Source: CAZEDM01 sp964511075 (GTDB lineage Bacteria > Zixibacteria > MSB-5A5 > RBG-16-43-9). From it: a DNA stretch of 64,000 bases. Below the pieces are notes generated by a model. The model was not told the DNA's origin. It was given only the letters and a program-made list of their open reading frames with translations, and searched no databases. The position numbers and the translations under genes were made by a program. The stretch is taken from the NCBI GenBank assembly GCA_964511075.1, contig CAZEDM010000003.1, forward strand, positions 1 through 64,000, written 5' to 3'. Below are positions 43,722 to 50,954 of the stretch, piece by piece (positions within the stretch are counted from its first letter, which is position 1; each line of letters starts with the position of its first letter).

Positions 43722-45608
43722 ATGGATTACAGATTTAGAAAGGTTGTTGTCTGGTTCTTTTTTATGCTTGTATTCCTTTATTTAGCTATTCCTTACGCCC
43801 AATCCCAAACCAAAGCTATACCCCAGCGCTCAGATATCGCTGATAAATACAAATGGAGACTGGAAGACATCTACCCGACAACTGGAGACTGGGAAAAAGA
43901 TTTTTCAGACTTACAGGGGCTTATACCCAATTTCTCTCAATACAAAGGGCACCTGGCTGAGTCAGGCAAAAAGCTCTTGGAATGCCTGGCTTTGAGTGAC
44001 AGCCTTTCGGTTAAAATGGATAAGCTGTTCGTCTATGCTTATTTGAAATTAGATCTGGATACCCGGGTATCCAGTTCCCAGCAGATGGCTGACCGTGTCT
44101 CCGCCCTGAATACCCAGTTAGCTGAAGCCACCTCTTTTATCCAGCCGGAGATACTGACCATACCGGACGAGAAGATTAAAAGCTTCATTCAAACAGAAAA
44201 AGGGCTTAAGATATATCAATTCTACTTTGAAGATCTCCTGCGCACCAAGGCTCATATCCTGTCTCCCCCAGAGGAGAGGATACTGGCATTAGCCGGCGAT
44301 TTAGCCCAGGGTCCCCTGAAAATCTTCATCATGATAGACGATGCGGATATAAGATACCCTTCGATTAAAGACGAGAAAGGAGAGGAGGTTCAGCTCACCA
44401 AGGAGAGATATTACAAGTTCCTGGAGTCGACCGACAGGCGAGTCAGGCGGGATGCGAGCCAGGCTTACAACTCGGCCTATCTCAGTTATCTCAATACCCT
44501 GGGAGCCACCTTGACTACTCAGCTTAACAGGGATATTTTCTTTGCCCGCGCACGTAAATATAACTCCTGCCTGGAAGCCTCCCTGGACAAGGGTAATATA
44601 CCGGTCTCGGTCTACGAGAACCTGATTCAGGCGGTAAGTCACAACTTAGAGCCTCTGCACAGATACATATCTTTGAGGAAAAAGATACTGAAAGTAGATA
44701 CGCTTTATACTTATGACCTTTACGTTCCCTTGGTCCCGGAAGCAAAGATGGATATACCTTACGATTCAGCCTTGAGAATCATCGAGGCAGCCTTAGCACC
44801 TCTGGGAAAGGAATATATAAGGGATTTGAAGATGGGATTTAATTCCAGATGGATTGACGTGTATGAGACCGAGGGGAAGGGCAGCGGTGCTTATTCCTGG
44901 GGGGCTTACGCCACCCATCCTTATGTCCTTTTGAATTACAACAATAGCCTGGAGAATATGTTTACGGTTGCCCATGAGATGGGTCATTGTCTTAACCGTT
45001 ACTATACCGATGAAAACGAACCGTATGTTTATGCAGATCACTCTATCTTCACCGCAGAGGTTGCTTCTACCGCCAACGAGGCGCTTCTTATACAATATCT
45101 GATTAATAACGCCAAGGATAAGTCCCAGAAACTTTACCTCCTGGAATATTATATTCAGCAGATCATGGGAACTTTCTATTTACAGACCCTTCTGGCGGAT
45201 TTTGAAAAGGTAGCACACGAGAAGATGGAAACAGGAGAGGCACTTTCGGCCGGAACGATCCGGAAGACATACAGGGGGATTCTGGAGAAATATTATGGTC
45301 CGGAGCTTTACCGGGATTCGATAAGCGATCTGGGCGCGCTTAGGATCTATCACTTCTACCGAGATTTCTATGTTTATCAGTATGCTACCTCCTATGCAGC
45401 TTCTGCCTATCTTGCCACCGAGATCTACGAAGGCAATAAGGAAGCCTTGGCCCGCTATCGTGATTTTCTCAAGACCGGGTCATCTGATTACCCGATCAAT
45501 GTCCTCAAAAAAGCGGGTGTGGATATGAACACCTCCGAGCCGGTGGATAAAACGATCGAGCTTTTCGGCAAACTGGTGGATGAGCTGGAGAAACTGTTGG
45601 AGGAGTGA
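43722..45608 (+). CDS. Exported M3-family oligoendopeptidase F-like protein (copy 1)
   Basis: PepF-type zinc peptidases cleave short peptides. This 628-residue copy starts with a signal peptide (hydrophobic run to 'IPYAQSQ', about residue 28), so it acts outside the cytoplasm, unlike ordinary PepF. The zinc site is HEMGH (about residue 418), followed after ~25 residues by 'FTAEVAST.NEALL', which provides the third ligand. After HEMGHC it reads L-N-R-Y-Y, where most PepF and copy 2 have M-H at that place. The start is the ATG at 43722 after AAGGAG; the frame opens earlier at 43650. A paralogue follows directly. Confidence 0.92.
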   Translation: MDYRFRKVVVWFFFMLVFLYLAIPYAQSQTKAIPQRSDIADKYKWRLEDIYPTTGDWEKDFSDLQGLIPNFSQYKGHLAESGKKLLECLALSDSLSVKMDKLFVYAYLKLDLDTRVSSSQQMADRVSALNTQLAEATSFIQPEILTIPDEKIKSFIQTEKGLKIYQFYFEDLLRTKAHILSPPEERILALAGDLAQGPLKIFIMIDDADIRYPSIKDEKGEEVQLTKERYYKFLESTDRRVRRDASQAYNSAYLSYLNTLGATLTTQLNRDIFFARARKYNSCLEASLDKGNIPVSVYENLIQAVSHNLEPLHRYISLRKKILKVDTLYTYDLYVPLVPEAKMDIPYDSALRIIEAALAPLGKEYIRDLKMGFNSRWIDVYETEGKGSGAYSWGAYATHPYVLLNYNNSLENMFTVAHEMGHCLNRYYTDENEPYVYADHSIFTAEVASTANEALLIQYLINNAKDKSQKLYLLEYYIQQIMGTFYLQTLLADFEKVAHEKMETGEALSAGTIRKTYRGILEKYYGPELYRDSISDLGALRIYHFYRDFYVYQYATSYAASAYLATEIYEGNKEALARYRDFLKTGSSDYPINVLKKAGVDMNTSEPVDKTIELFGKLVDELEKLLEE

Positions 45609-45635
45609 GGTTTTTTACCATTCAGACAGATTAAG

Positions 45636-45661
45636 AAAAACCCCGGATGAGGGGTTTTTCG
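45636..45661 (+). terminator. Rho-independent terminator after peptidase copy 1
   Basis: AAAAACCCC and GGGGTTTTT form a nine-base-pair stem around a six-base loop, followed by CGTTTTC. It separates the two peptidase genes into two transcripts. Confidence 0.85.
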
Positions 45662-45693
45662 TTTTCATTACTAATTTTTAAAATAAATTTATT

Positions 45694-45721
45694 TTGCTTG
45701 ATGGTTGCACGCGTATATAGT
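45694..45721 (+). promoter_or_regulatory. Sigma70-type promoter for peptidase copy 2
   Basis: TTGCTT and TATAGT are separated by 16 bases, just after the terminator of copy 1. It would give a leader of about 125 bases including the conserved 80-nt block. Confidence 0.6.
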
Positions 45722-45772
45722 AATTTAATACAGTGATAGCTGCAGGCAAAAAGTTCAGGTGGGTATTAAAAT

Positions 45773-45852
45773 CATACGATTTAAAACTTAATCTGCAGGC
45801 CAAGCGTATACTTCAAAAGTAGAGCAAATCAAACCTCAAACAAGGAGAGTCC
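45773..45852 (+). promoter_or_regulatory. 80-nt conserved leader of the second M3 peptidase gene
   Basis: Gap-free counterpart of 43642-43721, with differences gathered in the middle (around CTACCGCTT versus CTGCAGGCC). CATACG, CGTATACT and the AAGGAGAGTC ribosome-binding site are unchanged. Confidence 0.6.
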
Positions 45853-47742
45853 ATGAGTTACAGATTTAGCAGGATTTTCAGTTGGTTCGTTTTCATGCTT
45901 CTGTCCCTTTATTTAATCATTCCACACGCCCAATCCCAGACCAAAGCCGTGCCCCAGCGCTCAGATATCGCTGATAAATACAAATGGAGCCTGGAGGACA
46001 TCTATCCAACGGCTGAAGACTGGGAAAAGGATTTCTCCGAGTTAGAGCTGCTTATTCCCAAGATCTCGCCCTTCAAAGGGCACTTATCCGAATCAGGCAA
46101 GAAGCTTCTGGATTGTCTGACCCTGAAAGATAGCCTCGACGATAAACTGGATCGACTTTATGTCTACGCCAATCTCAAACTGGACGAGGATACCAGAGTC
46201 TCTTCATCCCAGCAGATGTCAGATCGTATCTCAGCTTTATATACCAAATTAAGCGAGGCCACCTCTTTTATTCGCCCGGAGATCCTGCAGATCCCTGAGG
46301 ATAAGCTCAAGGGTTTCCTCAAAAAGGAAAAAGGCCTTCAAATCTATCAGTTCTATTTCGATGATCTCTTGAGGAGCAAGGCTCATATCCTCTCTCCTGA
46401 GGAGGAGAAGATCTTGGCTTTGGCTGGTGATTTGTCCAGAGGTCCCCGCAAGATTTTCAGTATGTTAAATAATGCCGACGTGAAATATCCTTCGATCCAA
46501 GATGAAAATGGAGAGGAGGTCCAGCTTACCAAGCAGAGGTATGCCAAGTTTCTGGAATCCACTGACAGAAGAGTGAGGAAAGATGCCAGCCAGGCCTATA
46601 ATTCGACCTATTTAAGCTATCTGAACACCCTGGGCGCTACTCTGACCACACAGCTGAACAGGGATATCTTCTTTGCGCGAGCCCGCAGATATAATTCAAG
46701 TTTGGAGGCTTCTCTGGATGCCAACAACATTCCGCTCTCGGTTTACGAGAATCTGATTCAGGCAGTGAACAACAATCTGGAGCCTCTGCATAAATATATA
46801 GCACTGCGAAAGAAAGTGCTGCAGTACGATACCCTGCATACTTATGACCTCTATGCCCCGTTAGTGCCTGAGGCGAAGATGGAGATCCCCTATGATTCGG
46901 CGATAAACATAATTGCCTCTGCTTTAGCTCCCCTGGGAGCAAGATATATAAATGATCTAAGGATGGGATTTGATTCCAGATGGATAGATGTATATGAGAC
47001 CGAGGGTAAAAGAAGCGGCGCCTATTCCTGGGGTGCCTATTCCACCCATCCCTATATACTGCTGAATTACAATAACACTCTGGAGAATATGTTTACCGTC
47101 TGTCACGAGATGGGCCATTGTATGCACGGGTTCTATACCAACAGAAACGAGCCTTACGTTTACGGCGGACATACGATTTTCACAGCTGAGGTAGCCTCCA
47201 TTACTAATGAGGCGCTTTTGACGCAATATCTTCTGGATAATGTTCAGGATAAAGCTCAGAAGCTCTATCTTCTGGAATATTATGTTCAGCAGTTTATCGG
47301 GACTTTCTATTTCCAGGTCCTTCTGGCGGAATTTGAAAAAACGGTTCACGATAAGATGGAAGCTGGGGAGGCTTTATCCGCTGAGGGAATCAGGGAAATA
47401 TACCGGGAACTTTTCCAGAGATACTGGGGGCCTGAGCTTTACATAGATCCGGTAAATGATATGGGAGCTTTACGTATCTCACATTTTTACAGAAATTTCT
47501 ATGTGTATCAGTATGCTACCTCCTTCTCAGCTGCTACATTTCTTTCCCGGGAGATCTATGAGGGGAATAAAGAGGAACTGGCCCTATATCATGAATTTCT
47601 AAAAACCGGCACCTCGGATTACCCCATGAATATCCTTAAAAAAGCGGGTGTGGATATGAACACCTCCACCCCGGTTGACAAAACCTTAGAGTTATTTAGC
47701 AAACTGGTGGACCAGCTGGAGAAGTTGTTATTAGAAGGATAG
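45853..47742 (+). CDS. Exported M3-family oligoendopeptidase F-like protein (copy 2)
   Basis: The 629-residue paralogue of the preceding gene is alignable along its whole length, with the same signal peptide form ('IIPHAQSQ'). The zinc site is HEMGHCMHGFY, closer to standard PepF than copy 1, and 'FTAEVASITNEALL' supplies the third ligand. The long shared blocks (for example 'RYAKFLESTDRRVRKDASQAYNS' in both, with small changes) show tandem duplication. It has its own promoter and terminator. Confidence 0.93.
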   Translation: MSYRFSRIFSWFVFMLLSLYLIIPHAQSQTKAVPQRSDIADKYKWSLEDIYPTAEDWEKDFSELELLIPKISPFKGHLSESGKKLLDCLTLKDSLDDKLDRLYVYANLKLDEDTRVSSSQQMSDRISALYTKLSEATSFIRPEILQIPEDKLKGFLKKEKGLQIYQFYFDDLLRSKAHILSPEEEKILALAGDLSRGPRKIFSMLNNADVKYPSIQDENGEEVQLTKQRYAKFLESTDRRVRKDASQAYNSTYLSYLNTLGATLTTQLNRDIFFARARRYNSSLEASLDANNIPLSVYENLIQAVNNNLEPLHKYIALRKKVLQYDTLHTYDLYAPLVPEAKMEIPYDSAINIIASALAPLGARYINDLRMGFDSRWIDVYETEGKRSGAYSWGAYSTHPYILLNYNNTLENMFTVCHEMGHCMHGFYTNRNEPYVYGGHTIFTAEVASITNEALLTQYLLDNVQDKAQKLYLLEYYVQQFIGTFYFQVLLAEFEKTVHDKMEAGEALSAEGIREIYRELFQRYWGPELYIDPVNDMGALRISHFYRNFYVYQYATSFSAATFLSREIYEGNKEELALYHEFLKTGTSDYPMNILKKAGVDMNTSTPVDKTLELFSKLVDQLEKLLLEG

Positions 47743-47768
47743 GGACGTGAACGTCGAATATCGCTCTT

Positions 47769-47799
47769 AAAAGGAAGGAGCCAGGCTCCTTCCTTTTTT
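47769..47799 (+). terminator. Rho-independent terminator after peptidase copy 2
   Basis: AAAAGGAAGGAGCC pairs with GGCTCCTTCCTTTT, giving a long GC-containing stem with a tiny loop and a T run. Confidence 0.9.
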
Positions 47800-48162
47800 G
47801 TTGGGAGTTTATGGACTGGGGGGGAACCTCACCCTGTTCCTCTCCGTGGAAAGAAGAGGGGTGCTTTCCCCTCCTTTCTAAGGAGGGGATTAAGGGAGGT
47901 TTAAAAGGTGAAAGCTTACCGAGGGAACAAAGTTTTCCCTGCCTAAATATAGAAATCGCAGAATTAAGTATTATTTTGCTTGACTTTTCACTGGAAAGGT
48001 GTTAGTTAACGAGCGTTAACTATAGGGCAAAGCTTGGCGCTGACCCGGCTGCAACTGCAGCATAGATCGCAAGGAGGTCCAAAGAACCCCTTTCTCATCT
48101 GCACGGACTCCGCATAAAGCTCAAACCCTTAAATAATCACTTTAACTCCAAAGGAGGAGTTT
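47800..48162 (+). other. Gene-free stretch with hairpins and the rbp leader
   Basis: No gene is seen. The first part holds CCCTCC-type hairpins (around CCCCTCCTTTCTAAGGAGGGG). A TTGACT at about 47980 could belong to a promoter, but its -10 box is poor. Then GTTAACGAGCGTTAAC forms a perfect small hairpin, followed by roughly 140 bases of leader up to AAGGAGGAG, the ribosome-binding site of the RNA-binding protein gene. The long leader may be regulatory. Confidence 0.5.
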
Positions 48163-48471
48163 GTGAGCATCAACAAGCTTTACGTAGGTAATCTGAGCTA
48201 TCACACCAACAAGGATAAGCTCACGGAGATCTTCTCTGCCTACGGTGAAGTTACCTCCGTCACCATAATCGAAGGTAAGGGATTCGGGTTCGTGGAGATG
48301 GAATCCAGCGAGGCAGCCCAAAGCGCCAAAGAGGCACTGGATGGGACAGAATTAGATGGCCGCAATATAAGGGTAGACGAGGCACGTCCCAGGCCAAACA
48401 GGGGAGGGGGTGGAGGATTTAAAGGAGGAAGGGGGAACAGGGATTTTAAAAAGAGACGCCCCAGATATTAA
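48163..48471 (+). CDS. RRM-type RNA-binding protein
   Basis: The 102-residue protein is a single RNA recognition motif with RNP2 'LYVGNL' (residues 6-11) and RNP1 'KGFGFVEM' (about residues 42-49), followed by a Gly/Arg-rich tail (GGGGGFKGGRGNRD). It is like the cold-inducible Rbp proteins of cyanobacteria and other bacteria, which bind RNA as chaperones. It starts with GTG after a strong AAGGAGGAG. The long leader hints at post-transcriptional or cold control, which is inferred. Confidence 0.93.
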   Translation: MSINKLYVGNLSYHTNKDKLTEIFSAYGEVTSVTIIEGKGFGFVEMESSEAAQSAKEALDGTELDGRNIRVDEARPRPNRGGGGGFKGGRGNRDFKKRRPRY

Positions 48472-48481
48472 GTTTGACTGA

Positions 48482-48519
48482 AATAAGGGTCGGTTTAGAA
48501 AATTAAACCGGCCCTTATT
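48482..48519. terminator. Strong hairpin after the RRM gene
   Basis: AATAAGGGTCGGTTTA pairs with TAAACCGGCCCTTATT (one G-T pair), loop GAAAAT. The stem is long and the flanks are AT-rich, so it may terminate in both directions, but the following T run is short. Confidence 0.6.
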
Positions 48520-48681
48520 GCTTAACAGGAGAGAAAATGTATATGTTCAATTTATTGAGATAAAAAATACCCTCTCTCTACGGGAGGGAGTAAGGGGGAG
48601 AGTGACCCCTCTCCCTAACCCTCTCCCACAAGGGGAAAGGGAATAAATCCAAAAAAAAATTGGCAAATACCAGAGGTGTTC

Positions 48682-48987
48682 ATGCCGATTCCAAAAGAAA
48701 AATGGATGGAGATCGCAAAAGCCAGGGGGTTGGAGTGTGTGGAGGTCAAATTGGTGGAGAAGGCTGGCAAATGCCCGCACGAGGAAGGGGAAAGCTTTAT
48801 TTATATCCATCCCAACTGCAGACCCGAGGGTCTGTGTGGAGCAGCAGCTATTTCCTTAGAGCCTTTTGTGCAGCGCTGCTCAGCCAGGGTGCCTTCCTGG
48901 GAGAAGGATAATCCTGAGATCTATCGCATCCACTGTCCCTCGAAAATAGGAACTGTCTGGGAGATGAAAAGAATAAAAAGAGATTGA
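48682..48987 (+). CDS. TIGR04076-family protein
   Basis: The 101-residue protein has the TIGR04076 pattern: 'VKLVEKAGKCPHEEGESFIYIHPNCRPEGLCGAAAISLEPFVQRCSARVPSW....IYRIHCPSKIGTVWEM'. Cys residues (K-C-P, N-C, L-C-G, H-C-P) could bind metal. The function is unknown; members are common in anaerobes. The frame opens with GTG at 48676, but the ATG at 48682 has an AGAGG site at good distance. Confidence 0.85.
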   Translation: MPIPKEKWMEIAKARGLECVEVKLVEKAGKCPHEEGESFIYIHPNCRPEGLCGAAAISLEPFVQRCSARVPSWEKDNPEIYRIHCPSKIGTVWEMKRIKRD

Positions 48988-49077
48988 TCTTCTAATAAAT
49001 TTAGCTGCTTGATTTATCGGACGGAATATAGCCCCAGTCAGGTAAGGGGGAGTCGACTGATAGCGGAGCGAACTTTT

Positions 49078-49105
49078 CCCCTCAGGTCATGGGACTTGAG
49101 GGGCA
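49078..49105. repeat. Decayed REP hairpin
   Basis: CCCCTCA and TGAGGGG arms surround GGTCATGGGACT, followed by GCA; a diverged member of the REP family. Confidence 0.5.
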
Positions 49106-49192
49106 TTTGATAAAGAGATTTTTTTGTAGTCATGGCGATGGCTCATTCATATCGGATTCCCCGCAAAAACAAAAGCAAAGCTCATTTTTCTA

Positions 49193-49220
49193 TTGACAAT
49201 CCTTTTAAAAAATATAAGAT
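49193..49220 (+). promoter_or_regulatory. Promoter for tRNA-Pro(CGG)
   Basis: TTGACA and TAAGAT are 16 bases apart (a TATAAG overlaps at 14). Transcription would begin about 15 bases before the tRNA. Confidence 0.6.
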
Positions 49221-49241
49221 AGGTAAGTTGAGAAGTCATTG

Positions 49242-49315
49242 CGGGGCGTGGCTCAGCCTGGTAGAGCACTTGGTTCGGGACCAAGGTGTCGCTGGTTCAA
49301 ATCCAGTCGCCCCGA
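49242..49315 (+). tRNA. tRNA-Pro (CGG)
   Basis: Acceptor CGGGGCG/CGCCCCG, anticodon stem CTTGG/CCAAG with loop TTCGGGA (anticodon CGG), and T arm GGTTCAAATCC. The 3' half is identical to the tRNA-Pro(GGG) at 2751, showing common origin. CCA is not encoded. Confidence 0.95.
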
Positions 49316-49361
49316 GTAAAAATTTAGATAATAACACCATGGGGGCAAAAGGGGAAATGAT

Positions 49362-49847
49362 ATGAGGGTAAAAAAAGAGGTAAAGAAGGAAGGTAAAAAA
49401 ATCCATGTTGGGGTAATCGGTGCAGGGACCTGCTCCAAAAGGATCTGTGATACCGCATCCGAGGTGGGTAAAAACATTGCCAAAGCAGGTGCGGTTCTGG
49501 TCTGTGGCGGTCTGAGTGGTGTGATGGAGGGTGCGGCAAAAGGAGCAAAGGAGAATGGCGGCGTAACCATCGGGATAATACCGGGAGAGAGCAAGGAGGA
49601 GGCCAATCCCTACATCGATCATACAATTGTAACCGGTTTTGGAGAGGGAAGAAATCTGATAGTTATCCGGAGCTCAGATGTAATCATAGCCTTACCGGGC
49701 AAGTACGGCACGCTCTCGGAGTTGAGCTTCTGCCTCAAGTTGGGTAAACCTGTGGTCAGCCTGGGAACCTGGGACATATCAGAGAAAATCATCAAAGCCA
49801 AAGACCCAAAGGAGGCGGTGAAGTTAGCCTTAGATCAGATCAAATAG
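49362..49847 (+). CDS. TIGR00725-family (LOG-like) Rossmann protein
   Basis: The 161-residue protein has a nucleotide-binding fold related to LOG/lysine decarboxylase-like proteins: 'HVGVIGAGTCSKRICDTASEVGKNIAKAGAVLVCGGLSGVMEGAAKGAKENGG', 'GIIPG', 'GFGEGRNLIVIRSSDVIIALPGKYGTLSELSF'. The PGxxGTxxE motif of phosphoribohydrolases appears as PGKYGTLSE. It may act on a nucleotide, but the substrate is unknown. The gene ends two bases before acylphosphatase. Confidence 0.87.
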   Translation: MRVKKEVKKEGKKIHVGVIGAGTCSKRICDTASEVGKNIAKAGAVLVCGGLSGVMEGAAKGAKENGGVTIGIIPGESKEEANPYIDHTIVTGFGEGRNLIVIRSSDVIIALPGKYGTLSELSFCLKLGKPVVSLGTWDISEKIIKAKDPKEAVKLALDQIK

Positions 49848-49849
49848 GA

Positions 49850-50134
49850 ATGAGTCCAGATAAAGTCACTGCTTATATAGTCGTATCAGGGATAGTCCAG
49901 GGAGTGGGGTACCGTTATTTTGTCTACAGGAAGGCAGGGGAGTATAATCTAAAGGGGTATGTCAGAAATCTTTATAGTAACGATGTGGAGATCGAGGTGG
50001 AGGGGGATAAAGGGATGATCCTCGATTTCGTCAAGGATCTGAAGATCGGTCCCCGCTCAGCCCATGTCACCGGGGTAAATATCGAATGGAAGGAGTACGA
50101 AAATAGTTACGCGGATTTCCAGATTAAATTCTAA
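49850..50134 (+). CDS. acyP: Acylphosphatase
   Basis: The 94-residue enzyme hydrolyses acyl phosphates. The catalytic Arg lies in 'GIVQGVGYRYFVYRKA' and the Asn in 'LKGYVRNLYSNDVEIEVEGD', both typical. It sits between the LOG-like gene and apt with almost no gaps, so the three are likely one operon. Confidence 0.94.
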   Translation: MSPDKVTAYIVVSGIVQGVGYRYFVYRKAGEYNLKGYVRNLYSNDVEIEVEGDKGMILDFVKDLKIGPRSAHVTGVNIEWKEYENSYADFQIKF

Positions 50135-50143
50135 GGAGTGAAG

Positions 50144-50671
50144 ATGACTCAGGATCTAAAAAGATATATCAGAAACATCAAGGATTACCCTAAAAAGGGG
50201 GTGGTTTTCAGGGATATCACCACCCTGCTCAAGAACGGAAAGGCGCTTAAACAGGTGGTGGATTTGCTCTATAAAGGATATAAGGGGGAAAAAGCGGATT
50301 TGATTGCCGCAATAGAATCCAGAGGGTTCATCCTGGGAGGTGCCCTGGCAAATAAAATGGGCCTGGGTTTTGTGCCTGTCCGCAAGCTGGGAAAGCTGCC
50401 GGCTGACTGTATTGAGCAGAAATATGATTTGGAATATGGAACTGATACCTTGGAGATACACAGGGATGCCGTGAAAAAGGGTCAGAAGATCCTGGTTGTA
50501 GATGACCTTTTAGCTACCGGCGGAACCCTTCAGGCAACCTGTAAACTGGTAGAGAAATTAGGAGGTAAGGTAGCGGGTATTCTGGTATTAATCGAGCTGT
50601 CTTTCCTTAAAGGCAGAGAGAAGCTGAGAAACTATAACCTTTTCTCTTTGATCAAATATGGTAGTGAATAA
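50144..50671 (+). CDS. apt: Adenine phosphoribosyltransferase
   Basis: Apt salvages adenine to AMP using PRPP. The 175-residue enzyme has 'IKDYPKKGVVFRDITTLLK', 'IESRGFILGGALA', 'PVRKLGKLP' and the PRPP motif 'VLVVDDLLATGGTLQATCKL'. The AAGGAG site at 50133-50138 sets the start at the ATG 50144; the GTG at 50138 overlaps that site. Confidence 0.95.
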   Translation: MTQDLKRYIRNIKDYPKKGVVFRDITTLLKNGKALKQVVDLLYKGYKGEKADLIAAIESRGFILGGALANKMGLGFVPVRKLGKLPADCIEQKYDLEYGTDTLEIHRDAVKKGQKILVVDDLLATGGTLQATCKLVEKLGGKVAGILVLIELSFLKGREKLRNYNLFSLIKYGSE

Positions 50672-50699
50672 ACATTTTTCAAGGTAGGGTGGGGAAGGG

Positions 50700-50730
50700 T
50701 CTAATCACTAATCACTGGTCACTGATCACT
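50700..50730. repeat. Period-7 repeat tract (AATCACT/GGTCACT words)
   Basis: Four heptads (TAATCAC, TAATCAC, TGGTCAC, TGATCAC) in a row lie between apt and tRNA-Arg; the words match those at 7616-7675. Confidence 0.75.
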
Positions 50731-50738
50731 TTTTTCCC

Positions 50739-50812
50739 GCCCCCGTAGCTCAGCAGGATAGAGCAGCGGTTTCCTAAACCGTTGGCCGCCCGTTCGAATC
50801 GGGCCGGGGGTA
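50739..50812 (+). tRNA. tRNA-Arg (CCT)
   Basis: Acceptor GCCCCCG pairs with CGGGGGT (closing G-T pair), the anticodon stem is GCGGT/ACCGT with loop TTCCTAA (anticodon CCT), and the T arm is GCCCGTTCGAATCGGGC. CCA is not encoded. Confidence 0.93.
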
Positions 50813-50877
50813 GAAATACAGTTTAAAAGTCTAAAGTTTGGAGCTTGAAGGGAAAAGACAAAAAATTAAAAAAATAC

Positions 50878-50906
50878 TTGCCAAAGAAAAAGAGGGTCTA
50901 TATATT
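50878..50906 (+). promoter_or_regulatory. Sigma70-type promoter of the FadL-like gene
   Basis: TTGCCA and TATATT are exactly 17 bases apart, about 45 bases before the gene start; the same TTGC..TATATT form as at the tRNA genes. Confidence 0.65.
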
Positions 50907-50954
50907 TAGAGCCTAAAATTATGAGGTGAGAAAACCTAAAAAGGAGTGAGCCAG

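Noticed and set aside
43722..43800. Peptidase copy 1 as a pseudogene because of the LN for MH change
   Set aside because: The reading frame is complete, zinc ligands HEMGH and the Glu are present, and the changed position is not a metal ligand.
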